NCBI RefSeq assembly: GCF_963576675.1
Contig: NC_088916.1
Span: 12,748,501-12,812,500, forward strand
Source: Euphorbia lathyris
Taxonomy: Eukaryota; Streptophyta; Magnoliopsida; Malpighiales; Euphorbiaceae
Direction of reading: 5' to 3'
DNA length: 64,000 nt
Numbering within the stretch: the first letter of the stretch is position 1; the number at the start of each line of letters is the position of its first letter. A program made the translations under genes and the position numbers. Shown one piece after another: positions 1-11,024 of this stretch. Below the pieces are notes generated by a model. It saw only the letters and a list, made by a program, of their open reading frames with translations, did no database searches and was not told where the DNA came from.

Positions 1-1
1 T

Positions 2-277
2 CTTAAAGATCTCGGTTTGGCTAATCCAGAACCTATGACACTATTATGTGACAACCAAGCTACAATCGCCATAGCTAATAACGCAGTTCAATATGATCGA
101 ACAAAACATGTAGAGGTTGATCGTCATTTTGTCAAGGATCATTTGAATAAAGGTTCAATTAGCTTCCCATTCGTTACCTCACAAGAACAGCTTGCAGATA
201 TCTTGACAAAATCTGTTTCAGCTGCAAATTTCCACAGCTCACTCGACAAGTTGGGTATGCTATACGCACCAACTTGA
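2..277 (+). CDS. Ty1/copia RNase H C-terminus (element E1, partial)
   Basis: This is the last part of a copia polyprotein that enters from outside the window. The readable frame shows the end of the RNase H domain: a CDNQATIAIA stretch, the KHVEVDRHFV motif, then QLADILTK and a C-terminal LGMLYAPT. In copia elements this domain degrades the RNA strand of the RNA/DNA hybrid during reverse transcription. The stop TGA (275-277) runs directly into a polypurine tract at about 276-285 and then the 3' LTR, the normal order for the end of pol. No break is visible in this short piece, but the rest of the element is not in the window. Confidence 0.9.
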   Translation, partial: LKDLGLANPEPMTLLCDNQATIAIANNAVQYDRTKHVEVDRHFVKDHLNKGSISFPFVTSQEQLADILTKSVSAANFHSSLDKLGMLYAPT

Positions 278-285
278 GGGGGGAG

Positions 286-425
286 TGTTGGCGTGTGCTG
301 TAATCAGCTCTAATTTGGAAGTAGTGTAGAGTCCACCAATTTAGGAAGTCCACCATTGTAGGAAAAGATTACTCTGTACACCACTAATTTAGGAAGTGAT
401 TTATTCTATTTAGGAATGTTAATAT
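286..425 (+). repeat. 3' LTR of E1, first part (split by E2)
   Basis: The LTR begins with TGTTGGCG right after the purine-rich primer site for plus-strand synthesis. It is cut after position 425 by element E2 and resumes at 15846. Without the insert it is about 239 bp, a short LTR typical of small copia elements. The five bases aatat (421-425) are repeated at 15841-15845 as the E2 target-site duplication. Confidence 0.85.
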
Positions 426-944
426 TGTTGAAACACCTTTCCACATGATTTTGATTTGACAAAATTATTTAAGTAAAAATATTCTAGCACATTAAATTTA
501 ATAAGCTTTGATTTATTACACTAATGTGTTTGTTCAATGTTGAGTTTAATTGTGTATAAGACATTGAGAATAAAAAGACCAAAGGCCCATTTAGTGGAAG
601 TCATGCCCAAGTCAACACATCAATACCATTCGGCTTAGAAGTTCAAAACGAAGCCGTATCAACCAAAACGACGACTCAGCAAGAGAAGGATCGAGAAGCC
701 TTCGTGGCAAAAGCTTCAAGATGAAGCTGCTGAGTTGGACAACAAAGCAATCAGAACAGCGGCAGGAAATGTTCAACTTCTAGACAAAGTATTTCTACTT
801 TGGGTAAAGTTCAGAAGGCGCAGAAAGCTGTCTCGTGGACTTTTCCATAAATGGCGAAACATTCTGCCGAAGACTGACGAAGACAGAAGATGCAAGAATT
901 CTATTGGCCAACGACGCTGAGCACGCATAGAGTGACAACGACAG

Positions 945-3900
945 CACTACAAGAAAATAGTTATTTATTGACGGAAATTTCCGTCAGTAAACATCTAATT
1001 TCTGTCAGTAAAATGCTTTCCTGACGGAACATTGACGGAACGAATTCCGTCAGCAATACATGCATGGGTAATATATTTTAACGGAATATTGACGGAATAT
1101 GTTGTTGACGCTTTGTTGACGGAATAATTCCGTCAAAATTTTCTAACGTTTTATTTTGACAGCTTTAATTCATCAAAATATTCTGACATTTTATTTTGAC
1201 ATTTAAACCGTTGAAACCTTCCAACGTTTATACCAACGTTTTTTCTGACGAAATATGCTAACAGGCTTTAATTTACATTTTTTCCACCAGCATTGTATTT
1301 CCGTCAAATACGTCTATTTCTACATGTTTCATAATTATTCAGATTATTATAATTTTTTTTAGATTATTATAATTAATATTGATAAATACAAGTTGATTTT
1401 ATAAATATTAAAACCATATTTAGGTTATTATAATTAATATTGATAAATACAAAATATATACACACAGAATTAATCAGAATATATCAATAATTATAATTCA
1501 AAAAATACTTGTATAGTTACAAAGTAACCAAGTTAACAAGATTTATATTAATCTAAAAAGTGTTAGATTCTATACAAAATGTCCAAAAAAATGCACATTG
1601 TGCCATAATAACCTAAAAGGGTTGAGGATCCTGACAAAAAAATTGTTACACCATATATCAACTACCAAAATACATTGATATATTGATATAATTTGATGGC
1701 GCGTCCTCATAACGGTTTCGTAACGGTAAAAAGCTACCTGTAAAATAACACAACAGTAAATTGGTTACTGGAAAATTCAGAAGAGGGTTGAATATATGGA
1801 GAGCTCTCTACAAGTGAGTGCAGCAGAATCGGCCAAGTTTGAAATTTTGATAGAAATAAAGGTATTAATTGTGAAAAAGCAAAATAAGGCCAAGTTTGAT
1901 TAATTAGAGAGGAAACTACAGTTGAATAGTCCTAGATAATTGAGTCTCTACACCATGTTAAGAAATCATAATTAAGGAACATGTAAGAAGATTCTAAAAT
2001 ATATGTAGTTTTCAAAATTAGGGAAAATGTCAATTAAATGACATATATGTATCTAATGAAGTTTTTCCTATACACAAATATTACCACATGCCATCGAAAT
2101 GAACTAAAACAATGCATGTTGAGAAAGCAAACTTGACAGAACCAATCAACCAAAGTGCAATCAAATGATGCTGATACAAATAGCTTAGGCTATTTTGAAA
2201 TTTCCAATAAATCATGCTGATAATAGCTCGCATACTGAACTAGGCATCAAAAAGTGAAATTGATGAAAAGAGCCCAATGTAGATCACTTCCTAACAAGTG
2301 TTGGATAAGTGAGAATATAGTTTGTTTTGAGTTACCTGTGTCCTAAAGTGTAAGTTCTAGTCTTTTTCCACAAATATTGACCCGCTTGATTTTGAAATCA
2401 ATGCCTGCACAATTTTAAAACAAAATCCAATTTGACAATATTCACATTAATATTTCAACAAACAATTACACACATGGCAATTTACAAACTAGTGCTAGAA
2501 AATGAATTGCAAGTAACAAGTGAACTGAAAATTAAGTGGACAATGACAATTCTTAAAAGTTGACAAATGCACTCAAATAAATGAATAGTTAGGTCTTATC
2601 TTTCACTCATTCTCCTCAAGGTATAAATAAACTGCTTAGTACTAGAGCATATCTAAAGCCATTGGACTACAAACCCCTTTTTTCATATCCAAGCCTCTCA
2701 CTCCATTGAGGAAAAAGGCTTTATATCATATGCCAAAGCCAAAAAAAATATTTCCATCAATGTTCCTATTTCTAAGGTTAGGCCACTCCAACACCATATC
2801 AACAAGGATCTGCAATGTATTAATCAAGCACATCAATACAAATGTTCCTTCTTTATCATCTACACAGTTGAGCTCCTCATTTTCTTATTACAATCCTTTT
2901 ATTTTGACCCATTTATATCCTGCAAATCCAATTCCAGACATTTATTTCATGTATCATTTTACATACAATCTATACTTCTATTCATACTTAACTCAGAAAA
3001 AATCTAAACATATGCATATACACAATAAACTTACTTTTCATGTTTCGCCCTTCCAAATCCGTCACCGCTCAACCTTTCCCTTCATCTCCTCGCATTTCCA
3101 ATCATTGGAATCTTAAGCAAAAAAAATCTCAAATTAGTAAAAGAAAAACACAAAACATTAAAAAAAATGGAAGAACAGAATGAAGGAAGAAAATCAAACC
3201 TTTGTCAAGATCTGTCTGATTTCTTATGTTTGAAACAACATACCACTATTCAGAGGGAATCACCGCCATTGAGCAGGAAATAGCTATCGCATGAATCGAA
3301 AACTTGGGGTCAAGAAAATCGACAAAGAAGAGGAAAGAGGACCGTACTGGAGTCGTAAAGAGGACCGGAGCAAAAACACCGACAATGGAAGGAGAAGACT
3401 GGTCTCCGTTCGTGAGAGAGAGAGAGAGAGAGAGAGACGGGAGAGAGAGAGGTGTCCGGAGAGATGCAGGGAACCACAGGAAGCCATGAATGGCGGCATG
3501 GAAGCTCCGATTTGCGATCTTGAGAGAAAGGGAGAGAGATGAAAGGGGCGGCTGTGTATAATGAGTCTCAAGCCCTAATACCCAGATTTATGCTCCATTT
3601 TGGTCATTGTTCCGAAACTACCCCCATGAATCACATATCACTCCCTCTCATCTTATTAACTTGTTAATTCGGCCCCATTATATTAATTACTTCGATTAAA
3701 CCCCTCCACATCACAACTACCTCCTTTATTTCATTTAAATTCTAAATTGAACCCAAATCATTTTTATTTATTTTAATTAAGTCCCTTGCATTGTAATTTA
3801 GCTCTATATATCTTGATAATTTAACTCATCTAGTTTCATGTAACATATATGTATATATATATTTTTGATGAGACTAGGATTAGTTTTTATTTTATAAATT

Positions 3901-4798
3901 CACATACATATATAATCCGTTAATTTGTAAAACCAAAACTAAAATAAATCGGCAATGGCTCTTGAATTTTAAATTCGATAAAGTATGAATTACATGTGTA
4001 TTATACACGAAGTTCCAAACTCAAAATTAAATCAATTCGAGACATTATCACGAATCAATTAACCGAATTAACTCAAATAAAAAGTAATTAAATCAAATTG
4101 AGATGTAACTTCTAATCCATAAAACTCAAATTAATTTAATTTGACATGAAAATATCATTTAAAAATTTGATAATATAGAAAATAGTCTTTATTAAAAATC
4201 CATATTTTATTCATTGTATATGTTTTTTTATATACTTCACTATATATTTAGATAGAAATTATATTATTAGGATGAAGTAAAATATTAATATGCATATGAA
4301 TTTAAAAAATTCATATAAAAAAAATTAAACTTAACAAGATATTTTATATATATTTAAGATAATTTTGATAAATAAAAACTTATTAAATAACTTAAAAATA
4401 AAAAATAAATTTAAAGAAAAATATTATTTTCATGAATCTATCTATATCCAAAATAAAATTAAACATTAAAGTTAGAATAATAGAATTTTTGGTTTAAAAA
4501 TGTGAAATATATTAATTCTGACGGAACTTTGTCAGTCATTCCGTCAGAATGTGTTGACGGAATAGTATTTCGTCAACATTTCCGTCAATAATTTCGACGG
4601 AATATTTTCCATCAAATATAACGTCAGGATCAGTGGCGGGAATGTTCCCGCCAAAATAATTTGATAGAAATTTTATTCCGTCAAAAAATCCGTTAGCCCT
4701 ATTGACGGTAGGTATATTGACGAAATTCCGTCAAATTTTACTGACGGAATCCGTTCCGTCAGAAAATTCCGTCAGCAATTAGACTTTTTCTAGTAGTG
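945..4798. mobile_element. Non-autonomous CACTA (En/Spm-type) DNA transposon
   Basis: The ends are CACTACAAGAAAATAG and, on the other strand, CACTACTAGAAAAAG: the CACTA signature with short imperfect terminal inverted repeats. The target triplet cag is duplicated (942-944 and 4799-4801), and the uninterrupted site is visible in the 3' LTR near 15054. Both subterminal regions (about 960-1320 and 4510-4780) are packed with direct and inverted TGACGGAAT / ATTCCGTCA units, like the subterminal transposase-binding arrays of En/Spm elements. No transposase is seen in any frame. The middle is AT-rich with a GA-repeat and a short GC-richer patch (3240-3560). Confidence 0.92.
3413..3452. repeat. GA/CT microsatellite inside the CACTA element
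   Basis: A run of GA dinucleotides with a few interruptions. On the minus strand it is a CT-rich tract in a region that looks like a promoter or 5' leader followed by an ATG. The apparent Arg/Glu- or Ser/Leu-rich reading frames here come from the dinucleotide repeat and I do not regard them as genes. Confidence 0.8.
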
Positions 4799-5606
4799 CA
4801 GGAAGCCGTTTCCCTCCAACGGTTATTTCGAAATTCGAAATGACCAGGTGCCTCAAGTGTCACTATATAAAGGCCATCCAGTTGTTTCATTCGATGCAGA
4901 TCTTCAACTAGCAATCACGCTGACCAAATTCATACTCGAAGAATCTGTGAGAAAAGCAAAGCAAATACCTTACACCAATTTACATATCCTATGTAAAAGT
5001 CTAGAGTGATTTCCAATCATCTAAAGTGTCGTAGCAATTATTGTTTAGGACAATCTCATCATCATTTCTAGAAGTATAAAAAGGAGAGGCTCAGTACGCG
5101 GTTATAGTACTCAGCGGTAGAATAGAAGTGAGTAGAGGTATAGAGGAAGGTACTCTTGTTATACTCAGCTTCTAGTTGTAAAAGGTTTGGTGCTCTACCT
5201 TTAAAGAGCTCATTAGAGAATTCGAAAGCTCGGAACGTGTTCCGGGGACAGGACGTAGGCATAGAGGCCGAACCTGGATAAATCTGCTGAGTAACATCTT
5301 TCTAACCTTAAACTCCTTTGATATATATATTGCTTGCTTAAAAACTGACTAAGTAAAGAGGTCACGCTGAGTTGTGTGCATTGAGTATCTGAGTTCAGGA
5401 ATAGACTCAAGTGCTATCTCCTGACTCAAGGAAAGAAGCTGACTTAGTCACCAGTTGACTAAGCTAGTGTCTTAAGTTCACTCAGCGCGCTGTGTAAACT
5501 CTTTTAAAAGAAAAAGAAGTCAGCCTTAACGTACCAAAATTTTAATAGTTCCTATCCCCCCCCCCCCCCTTGGAACTAACTTGTTACGTTATAAGGGACC
5601 AACAAG

Positions 5607-5618
5607 TGGTATCAGAGC
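5607..5618 (+). promoter_or_regulatory. Primer binding site of E2 (initiator Met tRNA)
   Basis: TGGTATCAGAGC lies two bases after the 5' LTR. It matches the 3' end of plant initiator methionine tRNA, the usual primer for minus-strand synthesis in Ty1/copia elements. It fixes the right edge of the 5' LTR at 5604. Confidence 0.92.
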
Positions 5619-5666
5619 CTAAAAGCTCAATGTGCAAGGTTTAACTACCTTGAGCTGATCCCCACT

Positions 5667-7409
5667 ATGGCTGAAAACAGCACTTGGTTTCTCCCAGGAA
5701 ATCTGACAACACAGATTCTACCTGAGGGTCTGTCCATAACTCGGCCTCCCCTATTCTTCGGGTCTAACTATACCTTCTGGAAGAATAGGATGAAAAATTT
5801 CATTCAGGCTACAAATATGAGTGCCTGGCTATCTATAGTCCAAGGCCCATTTGTTCCTGTTGAAACTGTTGATGGCCAAACGGTTGTCAAATCTGAGACC
5901 AAATGGACAGAAGATGATCTCAAGAAGCTACAAAATCATGCTTCGTCTATAAATATGCTTCACTGTGCGCTCGATGATGCAGAATACAACAAGATTTCAG
6001 GTTGTGAGTCAGCGCAGGAAATCTGGAAGAAGCTGGAGGTCACCTATGAAGGAACCAACAAGGTGAAAGAATCCAAGGTGAACCAGCATATGAGATTGTA
6101 CGAGCTGTTCGAAATGAATGATGATGAAGGGATCTCAGACATGAATGCAAGATTCACAAACATCATCAACGAGCTCAAGAGACTTGGGAAGATCTTCATT
6201 GAGGAAGAACAAGTCAAGAAGATTCTTAGGAGTCTTCCTAAAAGCTGGCAAGCAAAGAAGACCGTTGTTGAGGAAGCTCAAGACTTAACCACCTATAAGT
6301 ATGATGAACTCATCGGCTCACTGCTGACCCATGAGATCTCGATGAAGAATTTCGAGGTGAAGGAAAAGTCTGAAGACAAGAAGCAAAAGTCTTTTGTCAT
6401 GAAAGCTGACTCCACTGATGGGAGCTCAATAGACGATGAAAAGATGGCTATGTTTACCAGAAAGATGAAAAGGCTGTTCAAAAAAGAATGACAAATATTC
6501 TAAGAAGCCTTATAAGAAGTTTGATAAGTACAAAGCTGACTCCAGCGACAACAAGTACAAGAAGGACAACTCAAAGCCCATAACTTGCTTTGAATGTCAT
6601 CAAACTGGCCATATCAAGTCAAGATGTCCCTCGCTGAGGAAAGAAAGAAAGAACGGCAAGAAGGCAATGGTGGCAACCTGGAGTGATAGTGATGATTCAT
6701 CATCATCTGAAGCTGATGCCACTGAGTCAGCAAAGATTTGTTTCATGGCTGACGAACTTGCTGAGCCATGTGTTTCTGAGCATGATGACCCCTCCATTGC
6801 ATCTGACAATGAGGAACATTCAACTGAGGTAATATCACTACCTTTGCTCAGAAATGAAATGGTTAATGCCTTGAGTGACCTCTACACACTTGTCAAAAGT
6901 GTAATAAAAAGGTTCGAGCACTCAGCAGGCGATGTGACGAGGTTGAGGAGGTCAAACTGAGTGACCTTCGATATCTTCTTCAGGACAACTCAGATTTGCA
7001 TAGTAACATTGGAATTATGCAAAAGTTTGTCTCTGAGGTCCAATCAGATTCTAAGAAACTGAGAAAGGACGTCACATCAATTCAGAACCAACTTAAGGTT
7101 CCGAATAAAAGAAATAATCCTCTGAACACTGAGTACCGAAGTACTAGTCAGCAGAGATGGAATCCCTAGCGGAATGTCCAGTGTGACTTCTGTGGGAAGA
7201 AAGGACACACCACAAAGGTGTGCTGGCATGCTCAGCACTGGGGTGCTGACCAGTCAGTGAGACATCCTAAACGGAAGGTCAGTTGTGACTTTTGTGGAAA
7301 GAATGGCCATACTATCCAAGTATGTCACCATAAAATAAAATATGATTCTTTACCTGTTGAACCTAACAAGCCAGGGCCTAAAAAGAATTGGGTACCTAAA
7401 AGTAACTAG
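5667..7409 (+). pseudogene. gag of E2 (frameshifted)
   Basis: Capsid/nucleocapsid gene of the copia element. The start ATG at 5667 gives MAENSTWFLPG, and the same start is present in copy E3. The first 270 residues hold the copia gag core (FWKNRMKNFI, then KVNQHMRLYELFEM and LLTHEISMKNFE). An extra base in an A-run near 6480 shifts the frame to a stop at 6489. The frame then carries a zinc knuckle of the form CX2CX4HX4C (6586-6627) and acidic Ser/Asp-rich text. A second shift near 6900 and a TAG near 7165 follow. Two further CDFCGK.GH motifs (near 7190 and 7290) precede the final stop at 7407-7409. Such extra zinc motifs fit a Sirevirus gag. Confidence 0.85.
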
Positions 7410-7450
7410 TTACATTGCAGGTAAGCCTGAGGTGTGCTGAGAAGTAAAAA

Positions 7451-10400
7451 ATGTGGTATATTGACAGCGCATGCTCGAGGCATATGACTGGTGATGAAAC
7501 TCGGTTCATCACATTTGAGCGTAAACGAGGAGGAAGCGTAAGTTTTGGAGACAACAAAAAGGGTAAGATAGTAGGGTCAGGAACCGTTGGAGGTAATCCT
7601 ACTATTGAGTCTGTCTCTCTAGTTAGCGGACTCAAATATAACTTACTCAGCGTAGCTCAGCTATGTGACAATGGGAGAAAAGTTATATTTGATGACACTG
7701 GATGTAAAATATTCAAGGGTAAAACAAGTGAGTTAATTTTAACTGCCCCTCGTATTGATAATGTCTTCATGCTGAACTTAGAGAAAAAGTTTTCAAAAAC
7801 TGTATGCTTAGTTTCAAAGGAAGAAAATTCATGGCTATGGCACAGGAGACTTGGTCATGTAAGCATGGACCTCCTGGCCAAATTAGCAAGAAAGCAATTG
7901 GTTGAGGGACTGCCAGAACTTAAATTTGAAAAAGATCAATTATGCCACGCTTGCCAAGCTGGAAAACAAACTAAATAATCTTTTCATAGTAAAAACATTG
8001 TCTCAACTAAGCGTCCATTAGAGTTACTACACTTGGATCTCTTCGGTCCAGTCCAGCCGCTGAGCTTGGGTGGAAGAAGATTTTCCTTGGTCATTGTAGA
8101 TGACTTTTCTCGGTACACTTGGATCATCTTGTTGAGTAGCAAGGATGAAACCTTTGAGACATTTTCAAATTTGGTAAGAAAACTTGAAAATGATAAAGAC
8201 CTTAAGTTAGCTCACATCCGAAGTGATAATGGTGGAGAATTCAAGAACCAACAGTTTGTTGAATTCTGTGAAACCAACGGCATTGACCATAATTTCTCTG
8301 CTCCTAGAACGCCTCAACAAAATGGGGTTGTTGAAAGGAAGAAAAGAACCCTGGTTGAAATAGCGAGGACAATGCTAAGTGAGCATAGGCTTCCAAAGTA
8401 CTTTTGGGGAGAAGCTGTCAACACAGCATGCTATATTCTTAATAGGGCTCTTGTTAGACCTATATTAAAGAAAACCCCCTATAAACTTCGGAAAGGACGA
8501 AAGCCCAACATTGGATACTTTCGTGCCTTTGGCTGTAAATGTTTTATATTAAATACCAAAGATAGCCTAGCCAAGTTTGACTCAAAAGCTGATGAAGCTA
8601 TCTTTTTAGGCTACTCAACAAACAGCAAAGCATATAGAGTTTTCAATAAACGAACTCAAGTTTTAGAAGAGTCAGTACATGTAGAGTTCGACGAAACTAA
8701 CCCTGCAGGTAGATACCAGCCGCTGACCGAGGATGATCCACACTCAGTACCCGCTGACCAAGAAACAGCCACTGAGTTATTTCCTCAAGGGCTGACCAAA
8801 GGTAAAAGTGAAACTCAAATTACTTTCACTGACCAATCTACACCTGCAGAGATTGTTGAAACACAGCCAGCGCAAGACATCAATCTACCAAAGGAGATTA
8901 GGATACCAAGAGGGCACTCTGAAAGTGCCATTCTTGATGCCGCTGAGAATACCCTGATGACTAGAAATCAACTCAGGAGATACCTCAGCAACGTAGCATT
9001 CGTCTCAATCCAGGAACCAAAGAATTTCGCTGAAGCTGAGTATGGCGAATTCTGGATGAATGCAATGCAAGAAGAACTTGATCAGTTTAGACGAAATGAA
9101 GTATGGGATCTAGTGCCAAAGCCAAGAAGCCAGAAGACAATAGGAACAAGATGGGTCTTCCGCAACAAGCTGGATGAACAAGGGAACGTGGTAAGAAACA
9201 AAGCAAGACTTGTAGCTCAGGGCTACAGTCAGCAAGAAGGTATTGACTACGGTGAGACCTTTGCCCCAGTGGCAAGGCTAGAGGCTATTAGAATTTTATG
9301 TGCATATGCATCTTATATGAATTTTAAATTATTTCAAATTGATGTTAAGAGTGCATTTCTTAATGGAGTTATAAACAAGGAAGTCTATATTAATCAGCCT
9401 CCAGGGTTTGAGGATTCTAAGTTCCCAAACCATGTTTATAAACTCAAAAAGGCTCTGTACGGCCTCAAGCAAGCACCACGTGCTTGGTATGAGAGGATGA
9501 CCAGTTTTCTGCTGACTAGAAATTACGTCAGAGGCAAAGCTGATACAACCTTATTCATTAAGAGGAAGGGTAAAGATACCCTGCTGGCTCAGATTTATGT
9601 GGATGACATTATTTTCGGTGCTACTAACAAGTCAATGTGCAAGGAATTTAGCAAGCAGATGCAAACTGAGTTTGAAATGTCAATGATGGGAGAACTCAAC
9701 TTCTTCCTTGGACTTCAAATCAAACAAGGGAAAAATGGCATCTTCATAAGTCAAACTAAGTACGCAAGGGAGATATTGAAGAAATATGAACTTGAAAATT
9801 GTAAGCCAATATCTACTCCAATGGGCACTGACACTGTCCTCTGCGCTGATGAGAGTGGTAAGTCGGTAGACAGCAGATTGTATCGAGGTATGATAGGCTC
9901 TCTACTTTACTTAACAGCGAGTAGACCGGACATCCAGTTCTCAGTATGTTATTGTGCTAGATATCAATCTAACCCTAAGGAATCTCATTACATAGCTGTA
10001 AAAAGAATCCTTAGATATTTGCAAGGCTCAGTGAATGCATGTTTATGGTATCCCAATACTTCAGATTTCACAATTCTTGGATACACTGACGCTGACTACG
10101 GACGAGACAAGCTTGAACGAAAAAGCACCTCAAGAGGATGCCACTTCCTTGGGAGCTGTCTTGTGTCCTGGTTCAGCAAGAAGCAGACGTCAGTAGCCCT
10201 GTCAACCACTGAAGCTGAGTACATTGCTGCTGGAAGCTGTGTTGCTCAAGTCCTATGGATTAAGCAACAGCTTGAAGACTATGGCGTTCTAACAAAGACA
10301 ATTGAGGTCAAATGTGATAACAAAAGTGCAATTGATCTATCAAAGAACCCAATCCAGCACAGCAGGATGAAGCATGTCAGCATCATACATCACTTTATTA

Positions 10401-10543
10401 GAGACCATGTACTCAAGGGTGAGATCAAGCTGACCTATGTCCCAACGGATGAGCAGCTTGCGGATATCTTCACGAAACCACTAGCTCGTGAGCAATTCAG
10501 CATACTGAGAGAAGCCATTGGTATGTTTAATCCTCTACAGTAA
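7451..10543 (+). pseudogene. pol of E2 (protease, integrase, RT, RNase H) with one internal stop
   Basis: Copia-order polyprotein. It opens with the aspartic protease motif WYIDSACSRHMTG (active DSA), then the pre-integrase zinc region LWHRRLGH...CHAC. Integrase follows with all three catalytic acidic positions visible (VDDFSRY, RSDNGGEF, VVERKKRT). Reverse transcriptase has [17 protein letters not shown] and the YVDD box (9596-9607). RNase H has YTDADYG and STTEAEY. A TAA at 7976-7978 breaks the frame before integrase, and another TAA lies just upstream of the protease near 7445. The frame from 8033 to the stop at 10543 is otherwise open, so decay is light. Confidence 0.93.
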
Positions 10544-11024
10544 ATTCCAGTTCTAAATATGTATTCAAAATGCTGAGTGAATTACTATGCTGAATGATTT
10601 ATGCTATTACTTGCTAAGTAGAAAGATATATGTTGAGTGATTATATCAAGCTGACCTACTAAGCATAAGAACCATTCCTTTGCACAACACTGCCTACTCA
10701 GATCTTTAAACGTTTGAAATTCTTAAAGCTGAATAAAGAGCCGTTGTAATCTTTAATGCAAAACACGCAAATTCAATAGCCACCTAGGACGACGTATAGG
10801 CTATAATTAAAAAAAAAAGACATGCACCGTATACGTCATAAATGTCAGAATCTTTGTCGATTGAGTATCTCGAGGTTAAATTGACAACGCAACGTCTTGG
10901 ATTGACTCAAGACCTCTATAAATAGTGGATGCATTCCCACTGCGATCTCTTTACGCTTAGAAATATTTGGCATCTATATTTCTCTGTCTAATATTCCCAA
11001 AACTTCCCAAACTTCTCTGAGAAA
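10544..11024 (+). promoter_or_regulatory. Spacer with TATA-box promoter before the third ORF of E2
   Basis: This 481-bp stretch has no gene. It holds TATAAATA at 10917-10924, 108 nt before the ATG of the third ORF, followed by a pyrimidine-rich leader. Farther up is CACCTAGGACGACGTA (near 10782), with an ACGT core. The TATA box, the phrase after it (agtgga) and the upstream CACCTAGGA..ACGTA block also occur before the same ORF in E3, although the surrounding text has diverged. I infer an internal promoter. Confidence 0.55.

Larger units (their letters stand above)
426..5604 (+). repeat. 5' LTR of E2 (contains a CACTA insertion)
   Basis: Starts TGTTGAAACACC and ends GGGACCAACA directly before the primer site. 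With the 3,854-bp CACTA copy and its 3-bp duplication removed it is about 1,322 bp, against 1,304 bp for the 3' LTR. One visible difference is a short deletion near 15600 in the 3' copy; another is a longer C-run near 5568 in the 5' copy. A TATA box (TATATAAA, 4864-4871) lies only 65 bp after the CACTA end, so the insert separates the upstream U3 from the core promoter. Confidence 0.9.

Noticed and set aside
735..920. 61-codon frame repeated identically in both LTRs of E2 (also 14846-15031)
   Set aside because: Identity follows from the LTRs being copies; it has no motif and lies upstream of the TATA box.
2706..3116. 136-codon frame inside the CACTA element
   Set aside because: No known motif, biased composition, and non-autonomous elements often hold such chance frames.
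3284..3571. Overlapping Arg/Glu-rich and Ser/Leu-rich frames on both strands
   Set aside because: They are produced by the GA/CT repeat.
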